A DNA stretch of 64,000 nt from CBDFGQ01 sp965247295 (GTDB taxonomy: Bacteria; Chloroflexota; Dehalococcoidia; Lucifugimonadales; JAGWBF01): assembly GCA_965247295.1 (NCBI GenBank), contig CBDFGQ010000008.1, positions 434,001 to 498,000 of the forward strand. Reading direction: 5' to 3'. A program made the translations under genes and the position numbers. Below the pieces are notes generated by a model. The model had not been told where the DNA came from. It ran no database searches and saw only the letters and a program-made list of their open reading frames with translations. The first letter of the stretch is position 1; every line of letters starts with the position of its first letter. This document shows positions 34,400 through 41,864 of this stretch, piece by piece.

Positions 34400-34828
34400 T
34401 CAGGCACCTCGTCTTGGACGGACCCCACGACGCATATGCCCTCCTGATGTCTCCAGCGGGGTACGGTACTTATCATCGAGGTGCTCAAGACCTCGGTCCA
34501 GCAGCCAGGTCCGCACATCTCCGAGGGAGAACAGCTCGACCACGTCCTGGAGGGCCCTTTGGTCATCAAACGACTTGCAGGAGAACACGTCAACATTAAT
34601 GTAGTCCCGGTGGGGGAAGGTGTGAACGCTTATGTGGCTCTCGGCGATGACCACGAATCCCGTTACGCCCGAGTCCTCGTCGATAGGACCATTGTAGGTC
34701 AAGACCTGGGGTTCGCAGATCTTGGACATTCCCAGTTCGGAGGGACACTCATCAAGAAACCGCCTTATCCGCTCCACATCCCACATCTTGGCGGTATCCC
34801 CCTTGTATCCATCTATCAGTAAGTGCAT
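34400..34828 (-). CDS. speD: S-adenosylmethionine decarboxylase proenzyme
   Basis: The ATG follows GAGAGAAGG directly. The 142-residue proenzyme has the bacterial class IB motif IAESHISVHTFP; cleavage between Glu63 and Ser64 generates the N-terminal pyruvoyl group. Cys84 in VFSCK is the expected proton donor. It produces decarboxylated SAM for spermidine synthesis. The C-terminus has ~20 extra residues (MRRGVRPRRGA) beyond the usual enzyme. No spermidine synthase or arginine/ornithine decarboxylase is in the window. Confidence 0.93.
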   Translation of the reverse strand: MHLLIDGYKGDTAKMWDVERIRRFLDECPSELGMSKICEPQVLTYNGPIDEDSGVTGFVVIAESHISVHTFPHRDYINVDVFSCKSFDDQRALQDVVELFSLGDVRTWLLDRGLEHLDDKYRTPLETSGGHMRRGVRPRRGA

Positions 34829-34880
34829 CCTTCTCTCTCAGGCAGGCGTCTGTAATGGCCCTAACTGGCGTCACGTCCCC

Positions 34881-34909
34881 TTGGCAAAACATCCGTTTTG
34901 GCATATCAT
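34881..34909 (+). promoter_or_regulatory. Sigma70-like promoter for ABC exporter operon
   Basis: TTGGCA (34881-34886), a 17-bp spacer and TATCAT (34904-34909) each match five of six bases. Predicted transcription begins near 34916, ~85 nt before the ATPase ATG. Confidence 0.55.
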
Positions 34910-34913
34910 CCAC

Positions 34914-34991
34914 GGAGGTAATACAATTAACGTACCGGACGGTCCTTCGAGACCGCCGAACCAGTATACGGGTTTTGAGGCCGCAAGGTAA
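34914..34991 (+). other. Orphan Shine-Dalgarno and 21-codon frame in exporter leader
   Basis: A perfect GGAGGT (34914-34919) stands six bases before ATT 34926, which opens a 21-codon frame that stops at 34989-34991, nine bases before the ATPase ATG. A leader peptide with an ATT start is conceivable, but the predicted transcript start lies near the GGAGGT itself, so it may be chance. Confidence 0.25.
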
Positions 34992-35000
34992 GGGGGCCAT

Positions 35001-35951
35001 ATGGCTGGCATGATTGAAGTAAAAAACCTAACCAAATACTATGGCGCCTTCCCAGCCGTTGAGGACGTGTCATTCGAGGTCAGAAAGGGTGAAATACTGG
35101 GATTCCTTGGCCCAAACGGCGCGGGGAAGACCACCACCATGCGTATAATCACTGGCTTCATGCCACCCACAAGCGGCAGCGCCGCGGTCGCCGGGTACGA
35201 CGTGGTGGACAAGTCCCGGGAGGCCAGAAAGTACATAGGATATCTGCCGGAAACCGTCCCCCTGTACACCGACATGACCGTGGATAGCTATCTGAGGTTC
35301 ATGGGCACGCTGCGGGGCATGAATCCGAGGCGAATCAAGGTGCGTATTGGGGAAGTGATAGACCTGTGCCGCCTGGGTGACTACCACAAGACCATCATCG
35401 GCAAGCTGTCCAAGGGGTTCCGTCAGCGAGTCGGCATAGCCCAGGCCACCCTCCACGAGCCCCGGGTGCTGGTACTGGACGAGCCCACCATCGGCATAGA
35501 TCCCATACAGGTCGTGGAAACTAGAAATCTCATCAAAGACGTCGGTCGCGAGCATACGATCATTCTAAGCACCCACATACTGCCAGAAGTGAGCATGGTG
35601 TGCCAGCGGGTGCTAATCATACACGAAGGCCAGATCGTGGCTGAGGATACCCCAAGGAATCTGGCCGAGCGATTACAGGGTGTAGAGCGGGTGCAGGCAG
35701 AGATACGGGGACCAGAGCCCCAGGTCACCAAGGCCCTGAGAGGTATAAGGGGCGTGATAAGCGTCTCTCACTCCGCGGATGGCGACGTGAACGTGTACAC
35801 TATAGAGGCCAAGCGGGGCCTGGATCTTAGGTCCACGATATCAAGAGTGGTAATCAGCAACGGATGGGGCCTCCTTACCATCCAGTTGGTGGGTATGAGT
35901 CTGGAGGAGATATTTTTGAGGCTTACTACCAGTGAGGAGCTGGAAGCGTGA
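35001..35951 (+). CDS. ABC transporter ATP-binding protein (GldA/NosF-like)
   Basis: This 316-residue ATPase has Walker A GPNGAGKT (37-44), signature LSKGFRQRVGIAQA, Walker B VLVLDEPT and the His-loop STHI. A C-terminal regulatory region of ~100 residues typical of ABC-2 exporters follows. It energises the permease encoded next, whose GTG overlaps its TGA. With the permease, the GldG-like protein and the DUF4340 protein it makes a four-gene unit like gldA-gldF-gldG modules in many non-gliding bacteria, of unknown substrate. A predicted promoter is at 34881-34909. Confidence 0.93.
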   Translation: MAGMIEVKNLTKYYGAFPAVEDVSFEVRKGEILGFLGPNGAGKTTTMRIITGFMPPTSGSAAVAGYDVVDKSREARKYIGYLPETVPLYTDMTVDSYLRFMGTLRGMNPRRIKVRIGEVIDLCRLGDYHKTIIGKLSKGFRQRVGIAQATLHEPRVLVLDEPTIGIDPIQVVETRNLIKDVGREHTIILSTHILPEVSMVCQRVLIIHEGQIVAEDTPRNLAERLQGVERVQAEIRGPEPQVTKALRGIRGVISVSHSADGDVNVYTIEAKRGLDLRSTISRVVISNGWGLLTIQLVGMSLEEIFLRLTTSEELEA

Positions 35952-36661
35952 GGGTCTCACTGGCAATAGCCTTAAAAGAGGTCCAGGCATACTTCACCAG
36001 CCCCATGGGCTATATCGTCGCCCTGGTCTATCTGGCCCTCACCGGATTCTTCTTCGTACAGAGCATCGACGAGCTCTTTCCCGAGGCGAGCATAGAGCGC
36101 TATATCCAGGGGAGCGAGTTCATCCTCATTCTGCTGGCCCCGGCCATGACCATGCGTCTTATGGCCGAGGAACAGAAGCTGGGTACCATCGAGCTACTCT
36201 TGACATCCCCAGTGAGGGACTGGGAAGTGGTGGTAGGAAAGTTCTTCGCCAGCCTCATTTTCTTTACTGTGACCCTGGCCCTGACCCTGTTCTACGTGAT
36301 ACTTCTCTACGTCTATGCAAGCCCGGATTCGGGACCCATCTGGAGCGGCTACCTCGGACTGCTGCTGTACGGCGCCGCTGCCCTCTCCATAGGGCTTTTA
36401 GCTTCTTCCCTGACCAGTAACCAGATAGTGGCCCTGGTCGTGGGGTTTGGCATCCTTCTAATCCTGGGCGTCATAGATCAGGCTTCCACACAGGTAGGTG
36501 GCCTCCCCTCAACCATCCTTTTCCAAATAGGTATAAGAAGTCACCTGGGTGACTTTTACCGCGGAGTCATCGATACGGGCAACATAATCTACTACGTTTC
36601 GGTGACCGGTGTCTTCCTTTTTCTGACGGTGAGGTCGCTGGAGACCCGGCGGTGGAGGTAA
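35948..36661 (+). CDS. ABC-2 type permease (GldF-like)
   Basis: The 237-residue membrane protein starts at GTG 35948, overlapping the TGA of the ATPase gene, which indicates coupling. It has about six membrane segments, the LAPAMTMRLMAEEQKLGTIELLLTSPVRDWEVVVGKFFA signature of this permease family, and the closing FYRGVIDTGNIIYYVSVTGVFLF block. It provides the transmembrane channel of the exporter. Confidence 0.9.
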   Translation: MRVSLAIALKEVQAYFTSPMGYIVALVYLALTGFFFVQSIDELFPEASIERYIQGSEFILILLAPAMTMRLMAEEQKLGTIELLLTSPVRDWEVVVGKFFASLIFFTVTLALTLFYVILLYVYASPDSGPIWSGYLGLLLYGAAALSIGLLASSLTSNQIVALVVGFGILLILGVIDQASTQVGGLPSTILFQIGIRSHLGDFYRGVIDTGNIIYYVSVTGVFLFLTVRSLETRRWR

Positions 36662-36686
36662 AGGCTGACTTGAAGGTGGCAAGCGG

Positions 36687-38558
36687 ATGAGCCAGGAACC
36701 ACCACCGCCACAGGATCTCCAGGAGCCAATGCCCCACGAGGAGGAACGGCTCTCTGGCACGCTCTTGGGCGGCTTCCGGAGCATGTCCAGGGCCCTGGGT
36801 GGCTTAAGCACCGCCTTTGTCCTGGTCGGCAGCGTAAGCCTCGTGTTGGGCCTCATACTGCTGGCCTTCTTCCCAGACCTTCGCCTCTACGGGTACATTG
36901 TGTTAGGCGCCGCTGGAGTGCTCCTCACAGCCTCAGTGGTAATCTCCTTCGAGACCTTTGGCGAGGCGTTAACTAGCCGCCGCGGCAGGTACGGCACAAA
37001 CACCGCGATAATGATAGTTGCCGCCGTGAGCATCGCCGCCCTGGCCAACTTTCTGGCCTTCGAAAACCCAAAACGTTTCGACGTTACGGCTACCAAGCAG
37101 TTCAGCCTGGCCCCCCGGACGGTTGACCTGCTCAAGGGACTGGATGAGGACGTGGAGGCCAAGGTATTCTTTGAGCCCGGTCGTACCCAGCGGGAGGACG
37201 CGTCAATTGCAGTCTTCAGAGTCGATGTAGAAGAGGTGCTGCGGGAGTTCCGCATCCGGTCGGGAAAGTTCTCCTACGAATTCGTCGATCCCATAGTAGA
37301 ACCTCTGGTTGCAGGGGAATACGGTGCCACGCGCTACCCCACCATCGTGTTCGAAAACGTTAAGTCCAAAAAACGGCAGCAGGTGCCTCTAACTAACTCC
37401 ATGGAAGCCTATTTCAGAACAGGGCGGTTGCTGGTTGAGCAGGAGTTCGTGACCGGCCTGCTCATTGTGACCGGCCAGGAGCAGAAACAGGTCTACTTTC
37501 TGACCGGGCACGGAGAGCGAGATATCGTGGACGAAGAGCCCAACACCCAGGGCTACGGATTCGCGCGAGCCGGCATACTGGGTGAGAATTACGCCGTCTC
37601 TAACATCAATCTTAGCTTGGACGAGGGCAAGGAGAGGTTGAAGAGGGACCGCTGTGACATAGACGAACCAGAGACAGGACAGAACGGGGATCGCTGTAAG
37701 AAACAGGTGAACATGCTCGTCATGGCCGGGCCCAGCAAAGACCTCCTGGATGGGGAGGTCGAGATCCTGCACGGTTACCTGAAAGAGGGGGGTAATATGT
37801 TGGTTCTCTTGGAACCCGATACTCCCGAGACCGTGCGTGACCTGCTGGCGCGCTGGGGCGTGGTGGTGAACGACGGGCATATTGTAGATCTGCAGCGTTC
37901 GGTGGGGGACAACAACGAGATTACTGTGATGGCCCGGGATCAGTACTTCACTTCTATACCCGATCCCCTGGGGCAGCTCCTGGCGGTCGGAGACCTTACG
38001 GGGCGCCTAGACACCACCTATTATCCGGGGGTCGCCTCCCTTGAACCGGCGGATGAGGGAGTGATGTTCTTCCCAGCCAGTCGTGAACAGAATGAGGAAG
38101 AGGAGGACGAAAGGCCTCCCACCATATTTGGCACCGCCCTGGGACTTACCTCCGGCGAGAGCTGGCTGATAGAGGATCCTACGCGCAACGAGCCTCGTCC
38201 GGGAGACCGGAGGGACTTCTTCTTCCCAGCCGTCGCCATCAAGGCCTTTGCTCCCCTGGATGAGGAGCCGCCAGCCAGTCTCGCCGGCCTCCCGCAAGCC
38301 TCCCTGGTAGTTGTGGGTGACTCGGACTTTGCCAACAATACCTATTTCCACACCTCCAGCAACAGCGACCTTTTCCTCAACTCCGTCAACTGGCTGGTGG
38401 GGGACATAGCGCTGGCCAACATCAGGCCCAAACTTTCCGGTTTTCGGCTTCTGGATCCGGGCACCAACGGGAAAAACGTGATGAGATACACCGGCTGGTT
38501 ACTGCTCCCCTTCCTCATGGCCCTCGCGGGAGGGTTCGTGTGGTGGAGAAGGCGTTAG
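36687..38558 (+). CDS. GldG-like ABC-type auxiliary protein
   Basis: The 623-residue protein begins with a polar Pro/Glu-rich leader (~25 residues), has membrane segments near residues 45-65, 70-90 and 110-125, a large extracytoplasmic domain (VEAKVFFEPGRTQREDAS, FVDPIVEPLVAGEYGATRYPTIV, YFLTGHGERDI, LVMAGPSKDLLDGEVEILHGYLKEGGNMLVLLEPDTPETV) and a final membrane helix (LLLPFLMALAGGFVWWRRR). This matches the GldG/ABC_transp_aux family, thought to assist gldF-like exporters. The permease gene ends 25 bp upstream and the DUF4340 gene begins 27 bp downstream. Confidence 0.88.
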   Translation: MSQEPPPPQDLQEPMPHEEERLSGTLLGGFRSMSRALGGLSTAFVLVGSVSLVLGLILLAFFPDLRLYGYIVLGAAGVLLTASVVISFETFGEALTSRRGRYGTNTAIMIVAAVSIAALANFLAFENPKRFDVTATKQFSLAPRTVDLLKGLDEDVEAKVFFEPGRTQREDASIAVFRVDVEEVLREFRIRSGKFSYEFVDPIVEPLVAGEYGATRYPTIVFENVKSKKRQQVPLTNSMEAYFRTGRLLVEQEFVTGLLIVTGQEQKQVYFLTGHGERDIVDEEPNTQGYGFARAGILGENYAVSNINLSLDEGKERLKRDRCDIDEPETGQNGDRCKKQVNMLVMAGPSKDLLDGEVEILHGYLKEGGNMLVLLEPDTPETVRDLLARWGVVVNDGHIVDLQRSVGDNNEITVMARDQYFTSIPDPLGQLLAVGDLTGRLDTTYYPGVASLEPADEGVMFFPASREQNEEEEDERPPTIFGTALGLTSGESWLIEDPTRNEPRPGDRRDFFFPAVAIKAFAPLDEEPPASLAGLPQASLVVVGDSDFANNTYFHTSSNSDLFLNSVNWLVGDIALANIRPKLSGFRLLDPGTNGKNVMRYTGWLLLPFLMALAGGFVWWRRR

Positions 38559-38585
38559 GAACGTTCAGAGCGAAGTGAGTGTGCC

Positions 38586-39155
38586 ATGAACGTAAGGCTT
38601 TCAATCCTGCTGGTACTGGTGTTGCTGCTCATAGGAGGGTCGGTCGGCATAACCTACTCCCTTCGCTCCAAGGAGCCGACGAAACAGCCCCCATGGCTAT
38701 ACAAGATCAACGTGGACAACATCGCCAACATATCCGTGACTCACGGGGACGCCCAGACGGAGTACGCTCGAATAACTGAGGGTCAATGGGTGATCAAGGA
38801 CGGTAACGATACGCCGGTGGACACCGCGGCCTGGTCAGGCGCCACCCTGATCCTCAGTGGCCCCAGGTCCAGCCGGGTCCTGGCAGAGCAGATCGACGAG
38901 CCAGCCAAGTACGGCCTGGAGTCGCCCAGGACCAGGGTACGTCTTCTGGACAAGTCCGGCTACCCCCTTATGTTTTATCTGGGCGACGCCACCCCGGACG
39001 GCAAGAACTGGTACGCGAAGGTCGAGACTTCGTCAAGGCTATTTACCGTGACCTCCCTCTGGGGCAGGGAGGTGGCCAAGATAGCCACCGACCCTCCATA
39101 TCCGAAGGAAGCCGAAGGCGAGGCCGCCGAACAACCTCAGGCAGCCGCTGAATGA
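38586..39155 (+). CDS. DUF4340 domain protein
   Basis: The 189-residue protein has one N-terminal membrane anchor (LSILLVLVLLLIGGSVGITYSL) and a beta-rich DUF4340 domain: IANISVTHGDAQTEYARITEGQWVIKD, LILSGPRSSRVLAEQIDEPAKYGLESPRTRVRLLDKSG and YYLGD-like LGDATPDGKNWYAK. DUF4340 proteins almost always accompany GldG-like proteins, as here. It is the last gene of the exporter operon. The role is unknown. Confidence 0.85.
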   Translation: MNVRLSILLVLVLLLIGGSVGITYSLRSKEPTKQPPWLYKINVDNIANISVTHGDAQTEYARITEGQWVIKDGNDTPVDTAAWSGATLILSGPRSSRVLAEQIDEPAKYGLESPRTRVRLLDKSGYPLMFYLGDATPDGKNWYAKVETSSRLFTVTSLWGREVAKIATDPPYPKEAEGEAAEQPQAAAE

Positions 39156-39171
39156 GTCACTCGCCCTCCCA

Positions 39172-39201
39172 TTGAACTCCGCAGGGTCCACACCTTATAC
39201 T
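39172..39201 (+). promoter_or_regulatory. Sigma70-like promoter for cinA
   Basis: TTGAAC (39172-39177), an 18-bp spacer and TATACT (39196-39201) would start transcription ~95 nt before the cinA ATG. Confidence 0.45.
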
Positions 39202-39302
39202 CCTAGCTGCGTACAGTTCAAGTCGTAGAGTATCGCTTCCGCAGACTCACCACCCCATCCCCAGCCCATTGAGGGACCTACTTTGCTGCTCGGGGCGGAT
39301 AA

Positions 39303-40562
39303 ATGAAAGCTGAGATATTGTCCATCGGCACAGAGCTACTGATGGGTGAGCTCACCGATACCAACGCTACCTTCATCTCTTCCAGGTTGCCTCCTCTAGG
39401 TATAGAGCTTCAGTGGGTCACGCAGGTGGGCGACGACCTGGACATGTTGGCGGAGGCCTTCAAGCGGGGGCTCAGTCGGTCAGATATCATCGTTACCTCA
39501 GGCGGATTGGGGCCAACCCAGGACGACCTGACCCGAGAGGCCATCGCCAGGGCCCTTGGCGAGGAGATGACGGTCCAGGACGACTTGCTGGAGGTATTGA
39601 AGGAAAACTTCCGCAGGCATGGAGCGGACATGCCCGCCACGAATATCAAGCAGGCCACCCTGATCCCCTCCGCTGAGTCGATCCCCAATAGCCGGGGTAC
39701 CGCACCGGGGTGGTGGGTGGAGACCCGGGGTAAGACCATCGTTGCCATGCCGGGGCCCCCGGCTGAGTTGCAGGGCATTTGGGAGGAGGAGGTCGTACCC
39801 AGGCTACGGCGGAAGGCACGGGGTGATGTAATCCTCACGAGGAACATCAAGACCACCGGCCTATCGGAAGGGGGTCTGGCCGAGATGGTCTCCCATTATA
39901 TGGGAAAGGAGAACCCCTACCTGGGCATGTACGCCAAGTCAGACGGCATTCACCTGCGCATTATCGGTAGAGCCCACAGCGAAGAGGCGGCTCGGACGCT
40001 CATCCAGCCGGTAGAGCAGGGGCTGGTGTCCATCGTGGGGCCTTATATCTGGGGATGCGACGACGAGACGCCAGAGCAGGCGGTCGGGCTACTGTTGACC
40101 GAAAAAAACCTCACCCTGGCCACGATGGAGTCCTGCACGGGCGGGCTGCTGGCCAACTCCATCACCGATGTGCCGGGCAGCGGCAGCTACTACAAGGGAG
40201 GAATAGTGATTTATGGCACCCTGCCTTCGACCTGGATGCTGAATGGCATGCCCGAAGACATCATCGAAAATCACGGCGCCGCCAGCCGGGAGGCAGCCGG
40301 AGCGATGGCCGAGGCCGCGCGACTGCAGCTCAAGGCTGATATCGGCCTTGGCGTGACCGGCGTGGCCGAAACAGACCAAGGTTCTCCGATGGAGGGGAGC
40401 CAGGACCCGCCCGCAGGAACGGTCCACATAGCCATTTCCGCGCCGGGAGAGGATACCCCGAGGTACTACTCAAACCGTCTCCCCCCGAGGCGGACCGTGG
40501 TGAGAAGACGGGCCGCGTCCACGGCGCTGATAGAGCTAAGGAGGCTGCTAAACACCCTGTAA
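39303..40562 (+). CDS. cinA: CinA: nicotinamide-nucleotide amidohydrolase / MoCF-domain protein
   Basis: The 419-residue protein has the N-terminal molybdopterin-binding-like domain (MKAEILSIGTELLMGELTDTNA, VTSGGLGPTQDDLTREAIA, AMPGPPAEL) and the C-terminal CinA/PncC domain (MESCTGGLLANSITDVPGSGSYYKGGIVIYG, GVTGVAE). It probably deamidates nicotinamide mononucleotide and may hydrolyse ADP-ribose, recycling pyridine nucleotides. Its final codons overlap, tail to tail, the end of the minus-strand unknown gene by 15 bp. Confidence 0.94.
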   Translation: MKAEILSIGTELLMGELTDTNATFISSRLPPLGIELQWVTQVGDDLDMLAEAFKRGLSRSDIIVTSGGLGPTQDDLTREAIARALGEEMTVQDDLLEVLKENFRRHGADMPATNIKQATLIPSAESIPNSRGTAPGWWVETRGKTIVAMPGPPAELQGIWEEEVVPRLRRKARGDVILTRNIKTTGLSEGGLAEMVSHYMGKENPYLGMYAKSDGIHLRIIGRAHSEEAARTLIQPVEQGLVSIVGPYIWGCDDETPEQAVGLLLTEKNLTLATMESCTGGLLANSITDVPGSGSYYKGGIVIYGTLPSTWMLNGMPEDIIENHGAASREAAGAMAEAARLQLKADIGLGVTGVAETDQGSPMEGSQDPPAGTVHIAISAPGEDTPRYYSNRLPPRRTVVRRRAASTALIELRRLLNTL

Positions 40563-41240
40563 GAGCTTGGACTGAATCTCGCGAAGCATATCCACATTAG
40601 GGTCCCAGTTGAAGCGGCCGAATAGCTCTATTGCCGCTTTCAGTGCCAACTCTCTGGTATCAGCTATCAACTCTGCCTGTGTCAGGTCAACCTTATAGGG
40701 TAGCTTCTCGATTGATGCTACCCGGTTATGTAGAAATCCCCATCGTCCAGGAATGTCAAAGTGCAGGTTCCGACCTTTAAGGCCCCCAACCGTGACTTCT
40801 ATGTGAACTGACTCGTCTGCCACACCTGCAAGGGCCAACCGTGCGGCCAACTCCAATACCTCAGTGAACCGGAAAACCACATCTCCTACACTAACAGTTG
40901 ACCCGGGCTGCCAATCTTTGGGAGTAGTCCACATACTAGATTGGTCATGCCAGTCCTCAACCATCCCCGAAATGTGGAAGAATTGACCACTCTGGTAAAA
41001 CCGCCATACCTCCAAATAATCTTCCCACTCAAACTCCTGACCAACCCAGTCAACGTCTATATGGGGTTTAGTTTGATAGTCTATATGAGGGAACTCCCAT
41101 CCTCTAAGATTGACTGAGGTCCTCTCAACGAGGTGATAAAGCTCAGTTATAACGGGAAGTCGCTTTTCTACAAATGTGTGCGGACGCATGATCACTTCCC
41201 AGTATCCACGAGACCGAATCTTTTTAACCAGCTCTTTCAT
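40548..41240 (-). CDS. Unknown protein, partner of AlbA_2 gene
   Basis: The ATG (41238-41240) overlaps the TGA of the AlbA_2 gene as ATGA, so the two are coupled. The 230-residue protein is soluble, with Trp/Tyr-rich stretches (DVDWVGQEFEWEDYLEVWRFYQSGQFFHISGMVEDWHDQSSMW) followed by an alpha-helical tail (ELALKAAIELFGRFNW). I recognise no family. Base composition is lower in GC than its neighbours (frequent AT-rich codons), which hints that this gene and its AlbA_2 partner were acquired. Its 3' end overlaps cinA by 15 bp on the opposite strand. Confidence 0.7.
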   Translation of the reverse strand: MKELVKKIRSRGYWEVIMRPHTFVEKRLPVITELYHLVERTSVNLRGWEFPHIDYQTKPHIDVDWVGQEFEWEDYLEVWRFYQSGQFFHISGMVEDWHDQSSMWTTPKDWQPGSTVSVGDVVFRFTEVLELAARLALAGVADESVHIEVTVGGLKGRNLHFDIPGRWGFLHNRVASIEKLPYKVDLTQAELIADTRELALKAAIELFGRFNWDPNVDMLREIQSKLLQGV

Positions 41241-41815
41241 CTCAAATCGTCCAACTGCCTGTCAAATGGCTCTGCCTGCCCTTCGTCTGTAGGAGCTATA
41301 GCCCCCGGAATTTCAATACCAACTCGCCGCATTTGAGCTATCCGTTTTTGCATACCTTTATCGATACCCAGTTCAAGCAGGTCGCGCATATCCTCTTGAG
41401 TAGGTATTTCCGTTGTTTCCGGCTTTCTCCTGCTTCTCACGTAGCAAGCACCTTTCCTCAGAACGCTATCTCCTCTTATCGTTTCGTCCTTGTTGCATAG
41501 GACCGGAATCTCGTCAAATTCACGCACCCGAATGATTACGAACTTTTTACGTTGGTACTCTTTTTCCTCAACGTGGAAGCTAACGCTGGGGTCGGCATAG
41601 GGTGCAAGGCTGTCCGCGATGTGGTCATAGTTCCATGTGGCGAGGTCAGCATCGCTCAGACCAACCGGATTCAGTGATCCATCAGTCTCCTCGACGCCAA
41701 TTATGACCCGACCACCATCTCGGTTGTTGGCCATGCCCAGCATGGCTCTGACAACCATGATGAACAGACGCCTGTCGGACCTTGGGCCTTGCGACTTGAA
41801 CTCGGTCCCTCTCAA
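41237..41815 (-). CDS. AlbA_2 (Schlafen AlbA_2-type) domain protein, start uncertain
   Basis: The first usual start is TTG 41815, without a ribosome-binding site. The in-frame codons just before it (41816-41857: TDEEFAELLALGHE) continue the family pattern, in which an Glu-rich helix precedes EFK (here ELRGTEFKS), but no ATG, GTG or TTG is available upstream before the frame merges into the VWA gene. The domain has FIMVVRAMLGMANNRDGGRVIIGVEETDGSLNPVGL, YADPSVSFHVEEKEYQRKKFVIIRV and ACYVRSRRKPETTEIPTQEDMRDLLE, as in AlbA_2 ATP/DNA-binding proteins. The role is unknown; relatives include transcriptional regulators and defence genes. Confidence 0.75.
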   Translation of the reverse strand: MRGTEFKSQGPRSDRRLFIMVVRAMLGMANNRDGGRVIIGVEETDGSLNPVGLSDADLATWNYDHIADSLAPYADPSVSFHVEEKEYQRKKFVIIRVREFDEIPVLCNKDETIRGDSVLRKGACYVRSRRKPETTEIPTQEDMRDLLELGIDKGMQKRIAQMRRVGIEIPGAIAPTDEGQAEPFDRQLDDLR

Positions 41816-41864
41816 CTCATGGCCGAGGGCGAGCAGCTCGGCGAACTCTTCGTCCGTTACCGCG

